Translations under genes and position numbers: made by a program | From: Epithemia pelagica | Lineage: Eukaryota > Bacillariophyta > Bacillariophyceae > Surirellales > Surirellaceae | Length of the DNA stretch: 64,000 bases | Direction of reading: 5' to 3' | Assembly (NCBI GenBank): GCA_946965045.2 | Contig: OX337232.1 | Span: 2,480,001-2,544,000 of the forward strand | Shown: piece after piece, positions 29,734 to 39,050 of the stretch | Numbering within the stretch: position 1 is the stretch's first letter | Layout: each line of letters begins with the position of its first letter | The notes under the pieces: model-generated | The model's input: only the letters and a program-made list of their open reading frames with translations | Database searches by the model: none | What the model was told of the DNA's origin: nothing

Positions 29734-30228
29734 CTACGACACACAGGGAGTTCCGTCTTCCATTTTACAATGATTAGAACATCCCCACACGAAATTGGTC
29801 TCTCGACATTCATAGTCGCATACGCAGGCACTGGCTTGGTTAGATGCGCCAGCGTCCTGAAACTCGCTGCCTTCCTTTGATTCCTTTTTTTTGTGCTTTG
29901 TCTTCCTCGCGATCTTTTGATCTCGCTCATTGCCATCTCCCTCTTTCCTATTAGCTGGGGCTTGTGAAACGGAGGTATGTCGAGTAGCGAGTGTCATGGA
30001 CAGAAATCCCCCTGTATCGAAACTGGTAGCATTGGCCAGTGAGTTCCACTCTGAGTCTCCCCGATGATGAGTATGATCTTTTCCCGTCCATGTTCCGTTT
30101 ACTCCCTGTCTCAACACAGGATGAGGGAGCAACGAGGACATGGTTGTTCGTAGGCCGTGAACGGGTGTGGTTTCAACTGAAGAGAGACTCAAGAAAAGGG
30201 AAAGGAGGAGACTACAAGGCAGATTCAT
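29734..30228 (-). CDS. Small secreted Cys-rich protein
   Basis: 164 aa starting at ATG 30228 with a clear signal peptide (LLLSLFLSLSS, cut near residue 17-25). The middle is a disordered, Lys/Glu-rich linker. The C-terminal 30 residues carry six Cys in the pattern CxCx3Cx7Cx3Cx7C (CVCDYEC...GCSNHC...C), suggesting a disulfide knot. It lies tail-to-tail with the zinc-finger/CMD gene (120 bp apart) and head-to-head with the SET gene. No family recognised; could be a wall-associated or secreted peptide. Confidence 0.5.
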   Translation of the reverse strand: MNLPCSLLLSLFLSLSSVETTPVHGLRTTMSSLLPHPVLRQGVNGTWTGKDHTHHRGDSEWNSLANATSFDTGGFLSMTLATRHTSVSQAPANRKEGDGNERDQKIARKTKHKKKESKEGSEFQDAGASNQASACVCDYECRETNFVWGCSNHCKMEDGTPCVS

Positions 30229-30552
30229 CTTTATCGTCGGGATCTTTCAACAAGTTGCTAGTATCTTTGAAAGGACACATGGGAGATAAGAAGAGCCCAC
30301 CTAGAGAGACAAAAGAAGGATCAGGAGTATATGCCATTGTCAAATGTCATCTAGGAGTAGAGCATGGATAACGTTTCGATATCGACCTGCCTAGTGCCTA
30401 GAGGTAGGAGGTAGGAGTAGGAGTAGATGCTGCTATCTGCATCTCTGCGGGATTCAATCCATCGACAGTCGATTCATGAGACGTCATGTACACGTCATCC
30501 GCATCGCTCTGAGGCGAAATTTCCTTCTGTCTCCTCCACAATTGCAACGACC
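30229..30552. promoter_or_regulatory. Divergent promoter, Cys-rich gene and SET gene
   Basis: About 320 bp between two outward-pointing starts. Contains direct GGAGGTAGGAGTAGGAGTAG-like purine repeats near 30400-30425. Shared control is inference. Confidence 0.35.
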
Positions 30553-32328
30553 ATGATCTTTTCGCCTTCAAGCTCAGTGGCTTCCACAGTCGCTGTCTTG
30601 TTGGGGCTGGCTATTCATGTTATACAGAGTGGAAGTTATATCCTATCATCCCCGGCATTCAAAGTTAGACAATGGAGGAGGACTTTGACAACAAACCGGA
30701 TGGCGGGAGAAGGAGGCGACAGTGAATGGGCCAAGGCACTGTTTGAGAGTTCTGGTGATGCCATAGAGCAGTTCGAGAAGGAAATGAAAATGAAAGGACT
30801 GATGAAAGGAAGTGGAGCATCGGGAGACCCTAAAGTAACGGCGAACAGCAACTTGGTTGAATGGTTATCAGAGGAAGGTGACGTATACTTGTCGGAACAA
30901 TCGACCTGGGGGGAAGCTCCACATCCAATGGTTATTTCGACTGAGACAAGAGACGAGATTACAAACGAGTCTTCCGGACGTGGTCTGCTTGCAAGAAGAG
31001 ATATCAACGATGGTGACGAACTTTTAAAGATTCCGATTAAACTTTGCATCACCAGGGACTCGGCTCAAAAGGCCCTCGGCAAAGATGCGCTCCCAGATGG
31101 AATCAACGAGTATCTGGCTGTTGCCTGCCAGCTAATACACGAAAGATATGTATTGGGGAGCAAGTCCTTTTACAAGGCTTATTTAGATGTACTACCTGAG
31201 GTTGAAGAGGTAAATCCAACCTTTACTTGGAGTGAAGAAGATCTTGACTTCCTCCAAGGATCTCCCGTGATTGCTGCGTCCAAGTCGCTTCAAATGAAGC
31301 TACAGCGAGAATTCGATGCGCTTCTAGGTGGAGATGATGGACTTATCACTAAGTATCCTGCACGCTTTCCTGCGGAACACTTCACCTACGAGAACTGGGT
31401 CTGGGCATTTACTATGCTTTTCTCCCGAGCCATTCGACTCAGAAGTTTGCAACAGGGTGAAACTTTAGCACTTGTTCCTTACGCCGATCTAATCAACCAT
31501 TCTCCTTTCTCACAAGCCTATATTGATGCTCGAGAGTCAGGTGATTGGTTGTTCAAAACAGGAGAAGAAGAGGTTATTCTTTTCGCGGATCGCGGATACC
31601 GACGAATGGAACAAATCTATATCTCATATGGTCAAAAATCGAATGCTGAGCTTTTGTTGCTTTACGGTTTTGCTGTTGAACGAAACCCATTCAACTCGGT
31701 GGATGTCACAGTCTCGATCAACCCAAGAACTTCTTCTTTCATCAAGGAACTGAACGACGACTCTGTGGAGGTTGACCCGTTGGCAGAGGAGAAAATTGAG
31801 TTCCTTCGTCTTGTCGGTCGTGAGAATACTGTTGACTTTCCGTGTTACGCTGACCGTTACCCTGTTGAAATGTTGGAGTACCTTCGTTTAATGCAGATGA
31901 CAGTCGAAGACACGAGAGGAAAACCGCTCGCCGATTTTGATTATTCACGAACCATTTCGTCTGCAAACGAAGCCGCCGTCCTTACTTCGGTCGTTGATGC
32001 TGTTCAACGGCAGCTCTCCAAGTACCCTCAAACGGAAGAAGAAGACGCGGCCTTGATCAAAGATAAGAGTTTATTCAAATTGCTTTCCTACAATCAACGC
32101 ATGGCTGTTCGTCACCGTCGAAACGAGAAGCGACTGTTGAAGCGAACCATTGCTGCGCTCGAACGGCAGATCCAACAACAAGGACTTGACAAAGAAGATT
32201 TGGAACGTGCCGAGGGAAGCACTTTGGGACAAGTTCTCGCTGGTGACGAAAGGAAGTACGGAATGAAACAGAAAACGGCTCTCGAAGAAAGGCTGGAGAA
32301 GATGGGACTACCAGTTGATATAAAGTAG
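30553..32328 (+). CDS. SET-domain lysine methyltransferase, rubisco-LSMT type, probably plastid
   Basis: 591 aa from ATG 30553; the longer frame from 30427 would bury the leader. The leader has a hydrophobic helix (VAVLLGLAIHVI) and then SSPAFKVRQWRR, a plausible signal peptide plus basic transit peptide. The split SET domain shows GRGLLARRDINDGDELLKIP, the long iSET helical insert, ADLINHSP (SAM and Lys pocket) and EQIYISYGQKSNAELLLLYGF. The rubisco-LSMT substrate-binding helical domain follows (about residues 370-540). Family members trimethylate Lys in rubisco large subunit, fructose-bisphosphate aldolase or ribosomal proteins. The C-terminal tail is basic and helical. Substrate not decided by sequence. 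Confidence 0.88.
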   Translation: MIFSPSSSVASTVAVLLGLAIHVIQSGSYILSSPAFKVRQWRRTLTTNRMAGEGGDSEWAKALFESSGDAIEQFEKEMKMKGLMKGSGASGDPKVTANSNLVEWLSEEGDVYLSEQSTWGEAPHPMVISTETRDEITNESSGRGLLARRDINDGDELLKIPIKLCITRDSAQKALGKDALPDGINEYLAVACQLIHERYVLGSKSFYKAYLDVLPEVEEVNPTFTWSEEDLDFLQGSPVIAASKSLQMKLQREFDALLGGDDGLITKYPARFPAEHFTYENWVWAFTMLFSRAIRLRSLQQGETLALVPYADLINHSPFSQAYIDARESGDWLFKTGEEEVILFADRGYRRMEQIYISYGQKSNAELLLLYGFAVERNPFNSVDVTVSINPRTSSFIKELNDDSVEVDPLAEEKIEFLRLVGRENTVDFPCYADRYPVEMLEYLRLMQMTVEDTRGKPLADFDYSRTISSANEAAVLTSVVDAVQRQLSKYPQTEEEDAALIKDKSLFKLLSYNQRMAVRHRRNEKRLLKRTIAALERQIQQQGLDKEDLERAEGSTLGQVLAGDERKYGMKQKTALEERLEKMGLPVDIK

Positions 32329-32811
32329 GTTTAAAAGGGCTAGTCTAAGAAATTCAAGTCCTCCACGTTGTTCTCAGCGCCTAGTGACAAGACTAACGAG
32401 TACGAAACATGTAAAGTGTTGTTCGACACTTCTCCTGTAATGGAAGGGATCCTAGCGTACCAGGTGCTTTATAGACTTTGTCTTTTCGAAAGAGATTGCA
32501 GCAAAGGCCTAAATTCGTTCTTCATTAACATCAACAGTAATGTAAATTCATCGTCTAGTAATCTCCTACTAATCTACCTATGTACTAAGGCATCATGCTT
32601 TTATTGACCGTCGGGATTCAACATTCTCAGATTGGTGCACAGGAAATTCTCGTGCTGGAAAACCCTTATAGGTGTTCGCAACTCGCAAGAGTAAAGATTG
32701 AAGTCCAAAGTTCCATTCGTTCGACAAATGAAATCAAATAGACATCTGCAAACATGATGTCCATATTGAAAATACATCCACAGACATGCAGATACATGTT
32801 CATTTCTGAAA
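32329..32811. other. Convergent intergenic spacer
   Basis: Lies between the 3' ends of the SET (+) and subtilase (-) genes; AT-rich, no gene seen. Confidence 0.5.
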
Positions 32812-34763
32812 TCAATCCACTTTTCTCACCCCTCGTAATTGGCGATCACAATTAGGATAGCGGCGGCACCCAAGCACACTACCAATATCTTTCGGGTCCG
32901 GATCACGTTGTCGAACTTGTGAGGCCATTTCCAATGCTTGTTGTATTTGAGCCTGTACAGGATTGTTTTCGTTGCCTGTAGTGGAACCAGGATTGTTTTC
33001 GCTGACTGGAGTGGAACCCGGGGCACATGGCATGGCGTTGAGAATTCCAGCTGCTGTGTCAAAGTTCGGAATACCTGCACCAACCCTGTGTTGCTCCGCG
33101 GTGGCTGTAGCAGAATCTATGATGGCCTGACCGACTTCACTTTTACAGCCCGGGTACAAACTCATCAGCCAGGCAGCAAAGCTCGAAACATGAAAAGCCG
33201 CAATGGATGAGCCTTGTGCGACGGTATAGGCGGACATAGCAAAATTCATCACTACTTCATCTCCATTCTCAAGCGCCTGCTCGATGATTGCACTGTCTTC
33301 AAAGTTGATTTGAAGATATGGTTGTTCCCTTGTATTCTGGAAAGTTGGATCGGACCCGACCCATATAGAGAGGGGGTCTTCTGCCACGACAACCACACCT
33401 ACACAATTTGTAAAATCTTGACATTCTTGAAATGCTGCCGTCAATCCCCCCTCATCATTATTCGGACATCTGTTGAAAAACATGAAAAACTCCGACTGGG
33501 ACTGCTGAAACTCAGGATTCGCGCAGTCTACACCGATTGTGAAGCCGCATCCGTCGTTAGCTCTACAAACTTTGGCTGTTACTGCGGCGGTCGGAACAGA
33601 AGACAAAAACAGCACATCTCCCCGCAATTCTTCATGCGTGGGCCCTATGGAGAGGCCGGCGCTTAAGGACAAGGTGATAACCCCGGCACCTGGTCCGACG
33701 ACATCTGGGTTGTCTGAGGAGAACGACGCCGGTTTCAATGCTTGGTCCACCGCGCCAACGGCAATCACATTTTCGTAAGCCGCGGGATACATTGCGCTCG
33801 AGCCTGGTCCGGAATTTCCAACCGCCGCCACAAACAGTCTCTCCTGGGCATTGTCTGAAATAATTTGTTGCATTTGGGTATTGTAGTCGGGTGATCCCAA
33901 TGACAAATTAATAATATCAGCTTCGTGTAATATAGCCCAGTTAATGCATTGAATGACTTTCTCGTTCGTTGTCTCGGCTGTAGCCCCGTCGCCGAATATT
34001 TTTGCAAAACGAAATCTCCAAGACTGATCTTCGCAAGAACCCAACAGCCCCGCAGTTCCAATTCCATTGTTATACTCCGCACATCCAACGCCACTAACTT
34101 CAGTACCATGGCTGGAAAACAACGTAGGGGAATCATATTGGGCGCCGTCCACAAAAGATGTTCCAACCCAGTTGGTGTAAAACTAACCAGCGCAAATCAT
34201 GAGTGTCAAGGAAGCAAAGCCGAAGCGCGGAAACATTCTTCACTTACGGAGTCAACATGATCCATGGAAATTCCGGAGTCGCAGATAGCAATTGTCACTG
34301 GTCCAGGTGTTTCAAGATTTGGATTCGATGGAGGGAAGGTCTTTCCCATCATGGCTTCAAGTCCCCAGGAAGTATGCTCGGTTGTTCCAATCGATGATAA
34401 TTCTTCATTGTGATCCCCCAAAACAAAGGACAGTTCATACGAGATACCATCATACTCGATCAAGACAATCTTTTTTCCATCCAGTTCCATTACTTCTAAC
34501 AGGTCCTCGTACTCTTCAATTGTTACTTCCCTGCGCTCTACTTCTTCGGTCCCTTCAAAATGAATATCAACCAGAATCGTCCTTGAAACATCAAGCCTTC
34601 TTCGAATGTTTTCCACTTCTTTCAGGTGTCGTTCCGCCATGACTCGGGTTCGTTCCTCATTTCGATCGAACGCAAAACTCAAGGGAAGACAGACAGCAAG
34701 GAACGCCAAAATTTGGCAAAGTAGGTACAATGATCGACCATGTCTTGCAAGGTATCGCATCAT
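32812..34763 (-). CDS. Secreted subtilisin-like serine protease (S8)
   Basis: Exon 1 34763-34248, 65-bp intron 34247-34183 (GTAAGT...TTAG on the minus strand, phase 0), exon 2 34182-32812; 628 aa. Signal peptide residues 1-31, then an I9-like propeptide region (about 55-130). Catalytic set: Asp162 (CDSGIS), His197 (HGTEVSG), oxyanion Asn295 (AVGNSGPGSS) and Ser498 (GSSIAAFH). About 150 residues between Asn and Ser hold a Cys-containing insert resembling a PA domain (CVGVVVVAEDP). The nucleophile motif reads GSSIAAF where the family has GTSMAAP, so the usual Pro is Phe; activity is likely but not certain. A short acidic/Gln tail with two Cys ends the protein. Confidence 0.9.
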
Positions 34764-36353
34764 TGGTTACTATTGATGTTTTCCAAGGTTGGTGGTTGGT
34801 ATTTCAATGTGTGTGTGCTTTGCAGAATGAAAGATAAATGAGCTCGTTCAAGTCTTTCGTTGGATCAATCGAAGGCGAGCTCCCTCTGGTAAAGAATGCG
34901 GGTTCGGTGTTCACAACACCTTTGGGCGTTGCAATAGAGAGGCCAACAAGAGTCGATTTGTGCGTCTCTGAGGTAACGATTTGAAGCAAGAGGGAAAGGC
35001 CCTCGGAGTGTGACAACTGCAACAACTCCGCCTCGAGAATTAATAGTGCAGTGGGTGGAGGGAATGCTTGTTATTAGTGTTTGTGGTCTGTTTCATGCTT
35101 CTTACACGTAACTACTCGTACACTACATCCTCGATGGAGGGAAGAAGGGGTCCAACATCCAACGATCAGGGAGCGCAGTTCGCCTGGCGGGCAACCTCCC
35201 AGATAAAGTGATTCTACAGCTCTGAATTTTAAATTAACGGAACCAGAGACAGCCTCACAAGACTGTCGGCAGTCGCGCCAAAAATTTTTCAGTTTGGATG
35301 CCTCTTTCCAATGGAAACATCGGCTACTTGACTTTCCGTTCAAAAAAGGCCATAATCAAAAGGGGTATTTCTGTGCGCACATCTCTAAGTAGATCAAATT
35401 CGATTAAATAATTAATACAGCCTCAAATTTTCACTCGTTCCCCACGGTCCCCCATCTTTGAAACACGATTGGTCACCCAGTCCCCATCAATTTTAGTTTC
35501 TTTCTTCACGAAACTTGTTCTGACGATTGTACACTGTAATAACGGAGACTCCGTCCTGGTCATCCGACATCCGATGCGAGTTCTTTGGTAGCCAACCAGA
35601 TTTTTGCCTCACAATGTCCGTTCGATGGGGTCAGTCTTGGGGGTCCACCCTGCGCGCCTCGGGTGAGTCGTATTTCTGGTTTGTGGAGTTTGTAAATTTT
35701 GGTCGTCCTCACAATTTTTGAATTCGCTGTGATCTTGCCAGGACCGCGAAAGATTTTTTCTTGCGGACGCAAGGGACAAGGTAAGGGTTCCCAGTTGACT
35801 ATGGCATATGGCAAACGGCAAGACACATGCATATTTCCCGGTGGTTCGGCGTAAAGGGTGACTCGAATCTCGAACTAGGAATTCGCACTACTCCTACTCC
35901 ATCTATCTAGCTAGGACTGCTTGTATGTGCAATAAATTTTTAATAATCCATGATGGATTTCTCGAAAAGTGAGCTTTCGATATAGGAACTGTTTCTTTCC
36001 GTCTTTCCTGAGCCATATGGTATCCCAGGAACCAGGCCTACCTTATCATTTTGAATAATATCAATAGCAAATCCCACGTTCTATTGTAGTCGTAAGTAGG
36101 AGTAAACAATACAGATTCGAGACCATAGACTGATGAAGCGCAGCTGCGGCCGAGTAAAGTCAGAGGACTTGAATAACGGGTAGAGCGGGTAGACTCCTAC
36201 ATTGGTCTGTCCGGCGTCAGGAGCGTTTATGGATCATTGATGGGAGTGTTGTTGGGCAGTGATGGATTGAGGACCACCGGTTGTGTTTCAGTTTGCAGTA
36301 GTCGCAAACACTTCGGCCAAACGGTTGCGGAAATATAAGCCTTGTGTGTTAGA
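34764..36353. other. Long intergenic region, 1.6 kb
   Basis: Divergent space between subtilase and SURF6 genes. A minus-strand open stretch at 35560-35832 (90 codons) and another at 34804-35025 show no recognised domain and may be decayed repeat sequence. Nothing else is supported. Confidence 0.4.
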
Positions 36354-37721
36354 ATGCAGTTGATGGCCAAACAAGAGCACTTGATGGTAAAACAACAGCA
36401 GCAAAAACAACATGATCCGGAACAAAAGCTTCCGACAAGGATGGAGCTGTTGATGGATCTGGAGGAACACAATGATTATTTTGATATGATGGCCGAATTG
36501 TTCTCCGGCACTGCAAGGCCTAAATCCTGGACGACGACCACTCTTCCTCAGGGAGCAAAAAATAAAAGTAAGACAAAGAATGATACAGCAGCGTCCGTTC
36601 CGCAACCAAAGGCTGCAAAGAACAGCAAATATTACAAGAAGGAGGCAGCTCCACCTGCTCAGAAAATGGCCAAATTGCAGAAACGCTCACCCGCTTCCAA
36701 AATGGATACCGACCAAAAATTAGAATCCGAACCGGAAGCCAAACGTCGCAAGCTTGAATCAGCAAACAGCGGAGACCAATCCAAAACGAACGAGGCAAAC
36801 GAGACTTCTCAGGCCAGCACGAAAGCCGAAGTTCCGTCAGAAAAACAGTCACAAACTGGAAAGGACCATGACAGCAGCAATAACACCAACAAATCTCGCA
36901 TTGAAAATTTACGCGCCAAACTTCAAGCAAAGATTGCAGAAAAACAGTCCAGTCGGCCTTTGCGTCCGGATCAGGTGAGCAAACGAGCTGCGCGACGTGA
37001 TGAAAAACGAAAGCGCCAGGAAGAAGCCAAGAAACGTGCGAAAAAGGCTGGCTCTTCTGCAGACTCGAGATCGACCAATATAAACTATTCCAGTAATGGC
37101 AATCCAGGTGATGGAGATGAAACTGTCAGCTCACGGACGCCAGCGCAAGATTTGGCCTTGGTGGATTATGGACGATTGACTGGGTTAAGCCCTCGAAGCC
37201 GTATGGATCCAGCAACCGCGCAGAGCCAAAATATTTTGCAAAACCTGACCAAACCCAAGAATTTGCACAAAATGCTCAAGGATGCCGAAAGCAAACGCCA
37301 AAAGATACAAGAACTGAAACAGAAACAAAACGAAAGTAGCGAGGCACAAGCCAAGTTGGAGGCCATACAATGGAAGGATGCCTTTAAGGAAGCCGATGGA
37401 ACCCGGGTCAAGGATGATCCAGCCCAAATAAAATCAACCTTGAAGCGCAAGGCTGCCAAAAAGGCCAAGAGTCAAAAGGCATGGCAGTCACGAACAGAGC
37501 AACAGGCAGCCACTTCCAAGGAACGTCAAGAGATTCGGCAACACAATCTCAAATCGAGAAAACAGGGCGGAAAAGTGGGTGCCAATCTCAGTCGCAAAGA
37601 AATTCGACAACATCCAACGTCCGAGGGGAACACTGATGCCACTAACAAACGCTCTCGAGCTGGTTTTGAGGGAAGAAAGAGGGAGTTTTTGAACAAGGAA
37701 AAGAAAAAGACGCATCAATAG
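36354..37721 (+). CDS. SURF6/Rrp14-family ribosome biogenesis protein
   Basis: 455 aa from ATG 36354 (upstream in-frame start is TTG). The N-terminal half is Lys/Gln/Ser-rich. The C-terminal half matches the SURF6 domain: RIENLRAKLQAKIAEKQ, RPLRPDQVSKRAARRDEKRK, then LHKMLKDAESKRQKIQELK, WKDAFKEADGTRVKDDPAQI, KSTLKRKAAKKAKSQKAWQS and an Arg/Lys coiled tail. SURF6/Rrp14 acts in the nucleolus in pre-rRNA processing of both subunits and binds nucleic acid. Extremely basic, consistent with nucleolar location. Tail-to-tail with the cupin gene. Confidence 0.9.
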   Translation: MQLMAKQEHLMVKQQQQKQHDPEQKLPTRMELLMDLEEHNDYFDMMAELFSGTARPKSWTTTTLPQGAKNKSKTKNDTAASVPQPKAAKNSKYYKKEAAPPAQKMAKLQKRSPASKMDTDQKLESEPEAKRRKLESANSGDQSKTNEANETSQASTKAEVPSEKQSQTGKDHDSSNNTNKSRIENLRAKLQAKIAEKQSSRPLRPDQVSKRAARRDEKRKRQEEAKKRAKKAGSSADSRSTNINYSSNGNPGDGDETVSSRTPAQDLALVDYGRLTGLSPRSRMDPATAQSQNILQNLTKPKNLHKMLKDAESKRQKIQELKQKQNESSEAQAKLEAIQWKDAFKEADGTRVKDDPAQIKSTLKRKAAKKAKSQKAWQSRTEQQAATSKERQEIRQHNLKSRKQGGKVGANLSRKEIRQHPTSEGNTDATNKRSRAGFEGRKREFLNKEKKKTHQ

Positions 37722-38036
37722 TTTTCTTACATAGAAGGTTCAATTGTGACGTCCACTAGCTCTGAGTATATTTAGGTAGTCTTCCTTGCATATCAACGTT
37801 GAAGAATCGGTGATTCTCGAGAATATGAAGGAGACGTACAGTGAGAAACACGTGCAAACAGTCAACTCATCGTTTTGAGCAAGATCTGAGGATTCCATCG
37901 CAATCCTCTGCCAGCACTTGATCATACACATGCCATGCCGACTACGAGGTACACCATAAGACGGTTCAGTGACATGTCGTGGCAAAAAGCTCTTGTATTT
38001 CCGTGTGGACCACACCGCCACGACGACTGCACCATT
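37722..38036. other. Convergent spacer, SURF6 and cupin genes
   Basis: 315 bp carrying both 3' ends. No gene recognised. Confidence 0.45.
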
Positions 38037-38825
38037 TCACGATAAGCCGTCATGAGTCAATCCAAAGTACAAGAATTTGAGTGGTTCTCCAGACGATTTG
38101 GACACGGACAAGGAATGATTTTGATGGGGGCCAACCAACACAAACGATCCAGCTTGAACGGTATGCTGTGAAGTAGATCTTGCTCGTGTAGTCGAATCGC
38201 TGCCATGAATAGTCGTTTCGGAATCATGGATGTTGACGTTGACCGGAGGAGGATCCACTTGGACCCATCCTTGACCTTGCAAAACGAAAAAGAACTCGCT
38301 CATGCTGTCATGTTGGTGTCGCTCTACTTTTTGCTGTTGCACATGGTCCAATATTCCAATTGATACTCCCGACAAGGCCGGATGCGCCACAAAGGCATCC
38401 ACCAATTGTTGTTTCTCTATGCCCGAGTGAGACGTGGATTGAAGTGGTACCTGGTTGATATGCTGGACCATTCCAGGGTGGAACCGTATGGGTCCTTGTT
38501 GTTGCTGTTTGTTGTCGTTTTGATGCTCCAGTAACATGGCACTGTGTGTACCAGAGGCATCCGTTGCAACACTGTGCCATACTCGTTCCGATGAAGTTGC
38601 CGTTGTGCCTAATGACGACGTTGCCGACCAGAAATTGGAATGTCCATCTTGATGCGACAAATGACAGGATGGAAAAGGAATGTTCGCAATCATAAATCCA
38701 AAAACCATTCCACTGGCAAAGCAAAGAATACAAACATGAAAGAAGGAGGATCCGTTTGAACGGCGTCGATTAAACTTCATGGTCGTCGTCTCTATCTTTT
38801 TACGGATACCGCGTAAAAATTCCAT
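38037..38825 (-). CDS. Membrane-anchored cupin-domain protein
   Basis: 262 aa from ATG 38825 (the frame upstream has only TTG). A basic N terminus precedes one hydrophobic helix (FFHVCILCFASGMVFGFMIANI, about residues 28-50), giving a type II anchor or uncleaved signal. The C-terminal half is a single cupin: VERHQHDSMSEFFFVLQGQGWVQVD (motif 1, two His plus Glu as metal ligands) and AGSFVLVGPHQNHSLSV (motif 2, third His). The inserted loop between the motifs is Ser/Thr/Asp-rich. Such single cupins bind a metal; the substrate is unknown. Probably faces the secretory lumen. Confidence 0.72.
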   Translation of the reverse strand: MEFLRGIRKKIETTTMKFNRRRSNGSSFFHVCILCFASGMVFGFMIANIPFPSCHLSHQDGHSNFWSATSSLGTTATSSERVWHSVATDASGTHSAMLLEHQNDNKQQQQGPIRFHPGMVQHINQVPLQSTSHSGIEKQQLVDAFVAHPALSGVSIGILDHVQQQKVERHQHDSMSEFFFVLQGQGWVQVDPPPVNVNIHDSETTIHGSDSTTRARSTSQHTVQAGSFVLVGPHQNHSLSVSKSSGEPLKFLYFGLTHDGLS

Positions 38826-39050
38826 CCGAAGATGAAAACGCCCTACCAAAATCAGAAAATGATGCTATGTCAGTTTGTCGGTAAAAGTATGTCAGTATAT
38901 CCATTTTGTCGGTTGAATGTCAATTCCGTCAGCCATCCATTTTGCGAGCCATCAACAACCGCATCAGAAGCCTTTCTGTGCTTCCATGTCTGATATATTG
39001 ATATCACCATCCTCTAGTAACCAAAGAATGGTGATCGATTTGAGTGAGGC
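38826..39050. promoter_or_regulatory. Compact divergent promoter with TGTCRG repeats
   Basis: 225 bp between the cupin and OPR-protein starts. TGTCAG or TGTCGG occurs at about 38869, 38877, 38888 and 38908, with TGTCAA and CGTCAG following near 38918 and 38927. The repeats are in one orientation. Confidence 0.45.

Noticed and set aside
35560-35832. 90-codon minus-strand ORF in the long intergenic region
   Set aside because: Open but without a recognised motif or conserved start; may be decayed repeat, not enough to call a gene.
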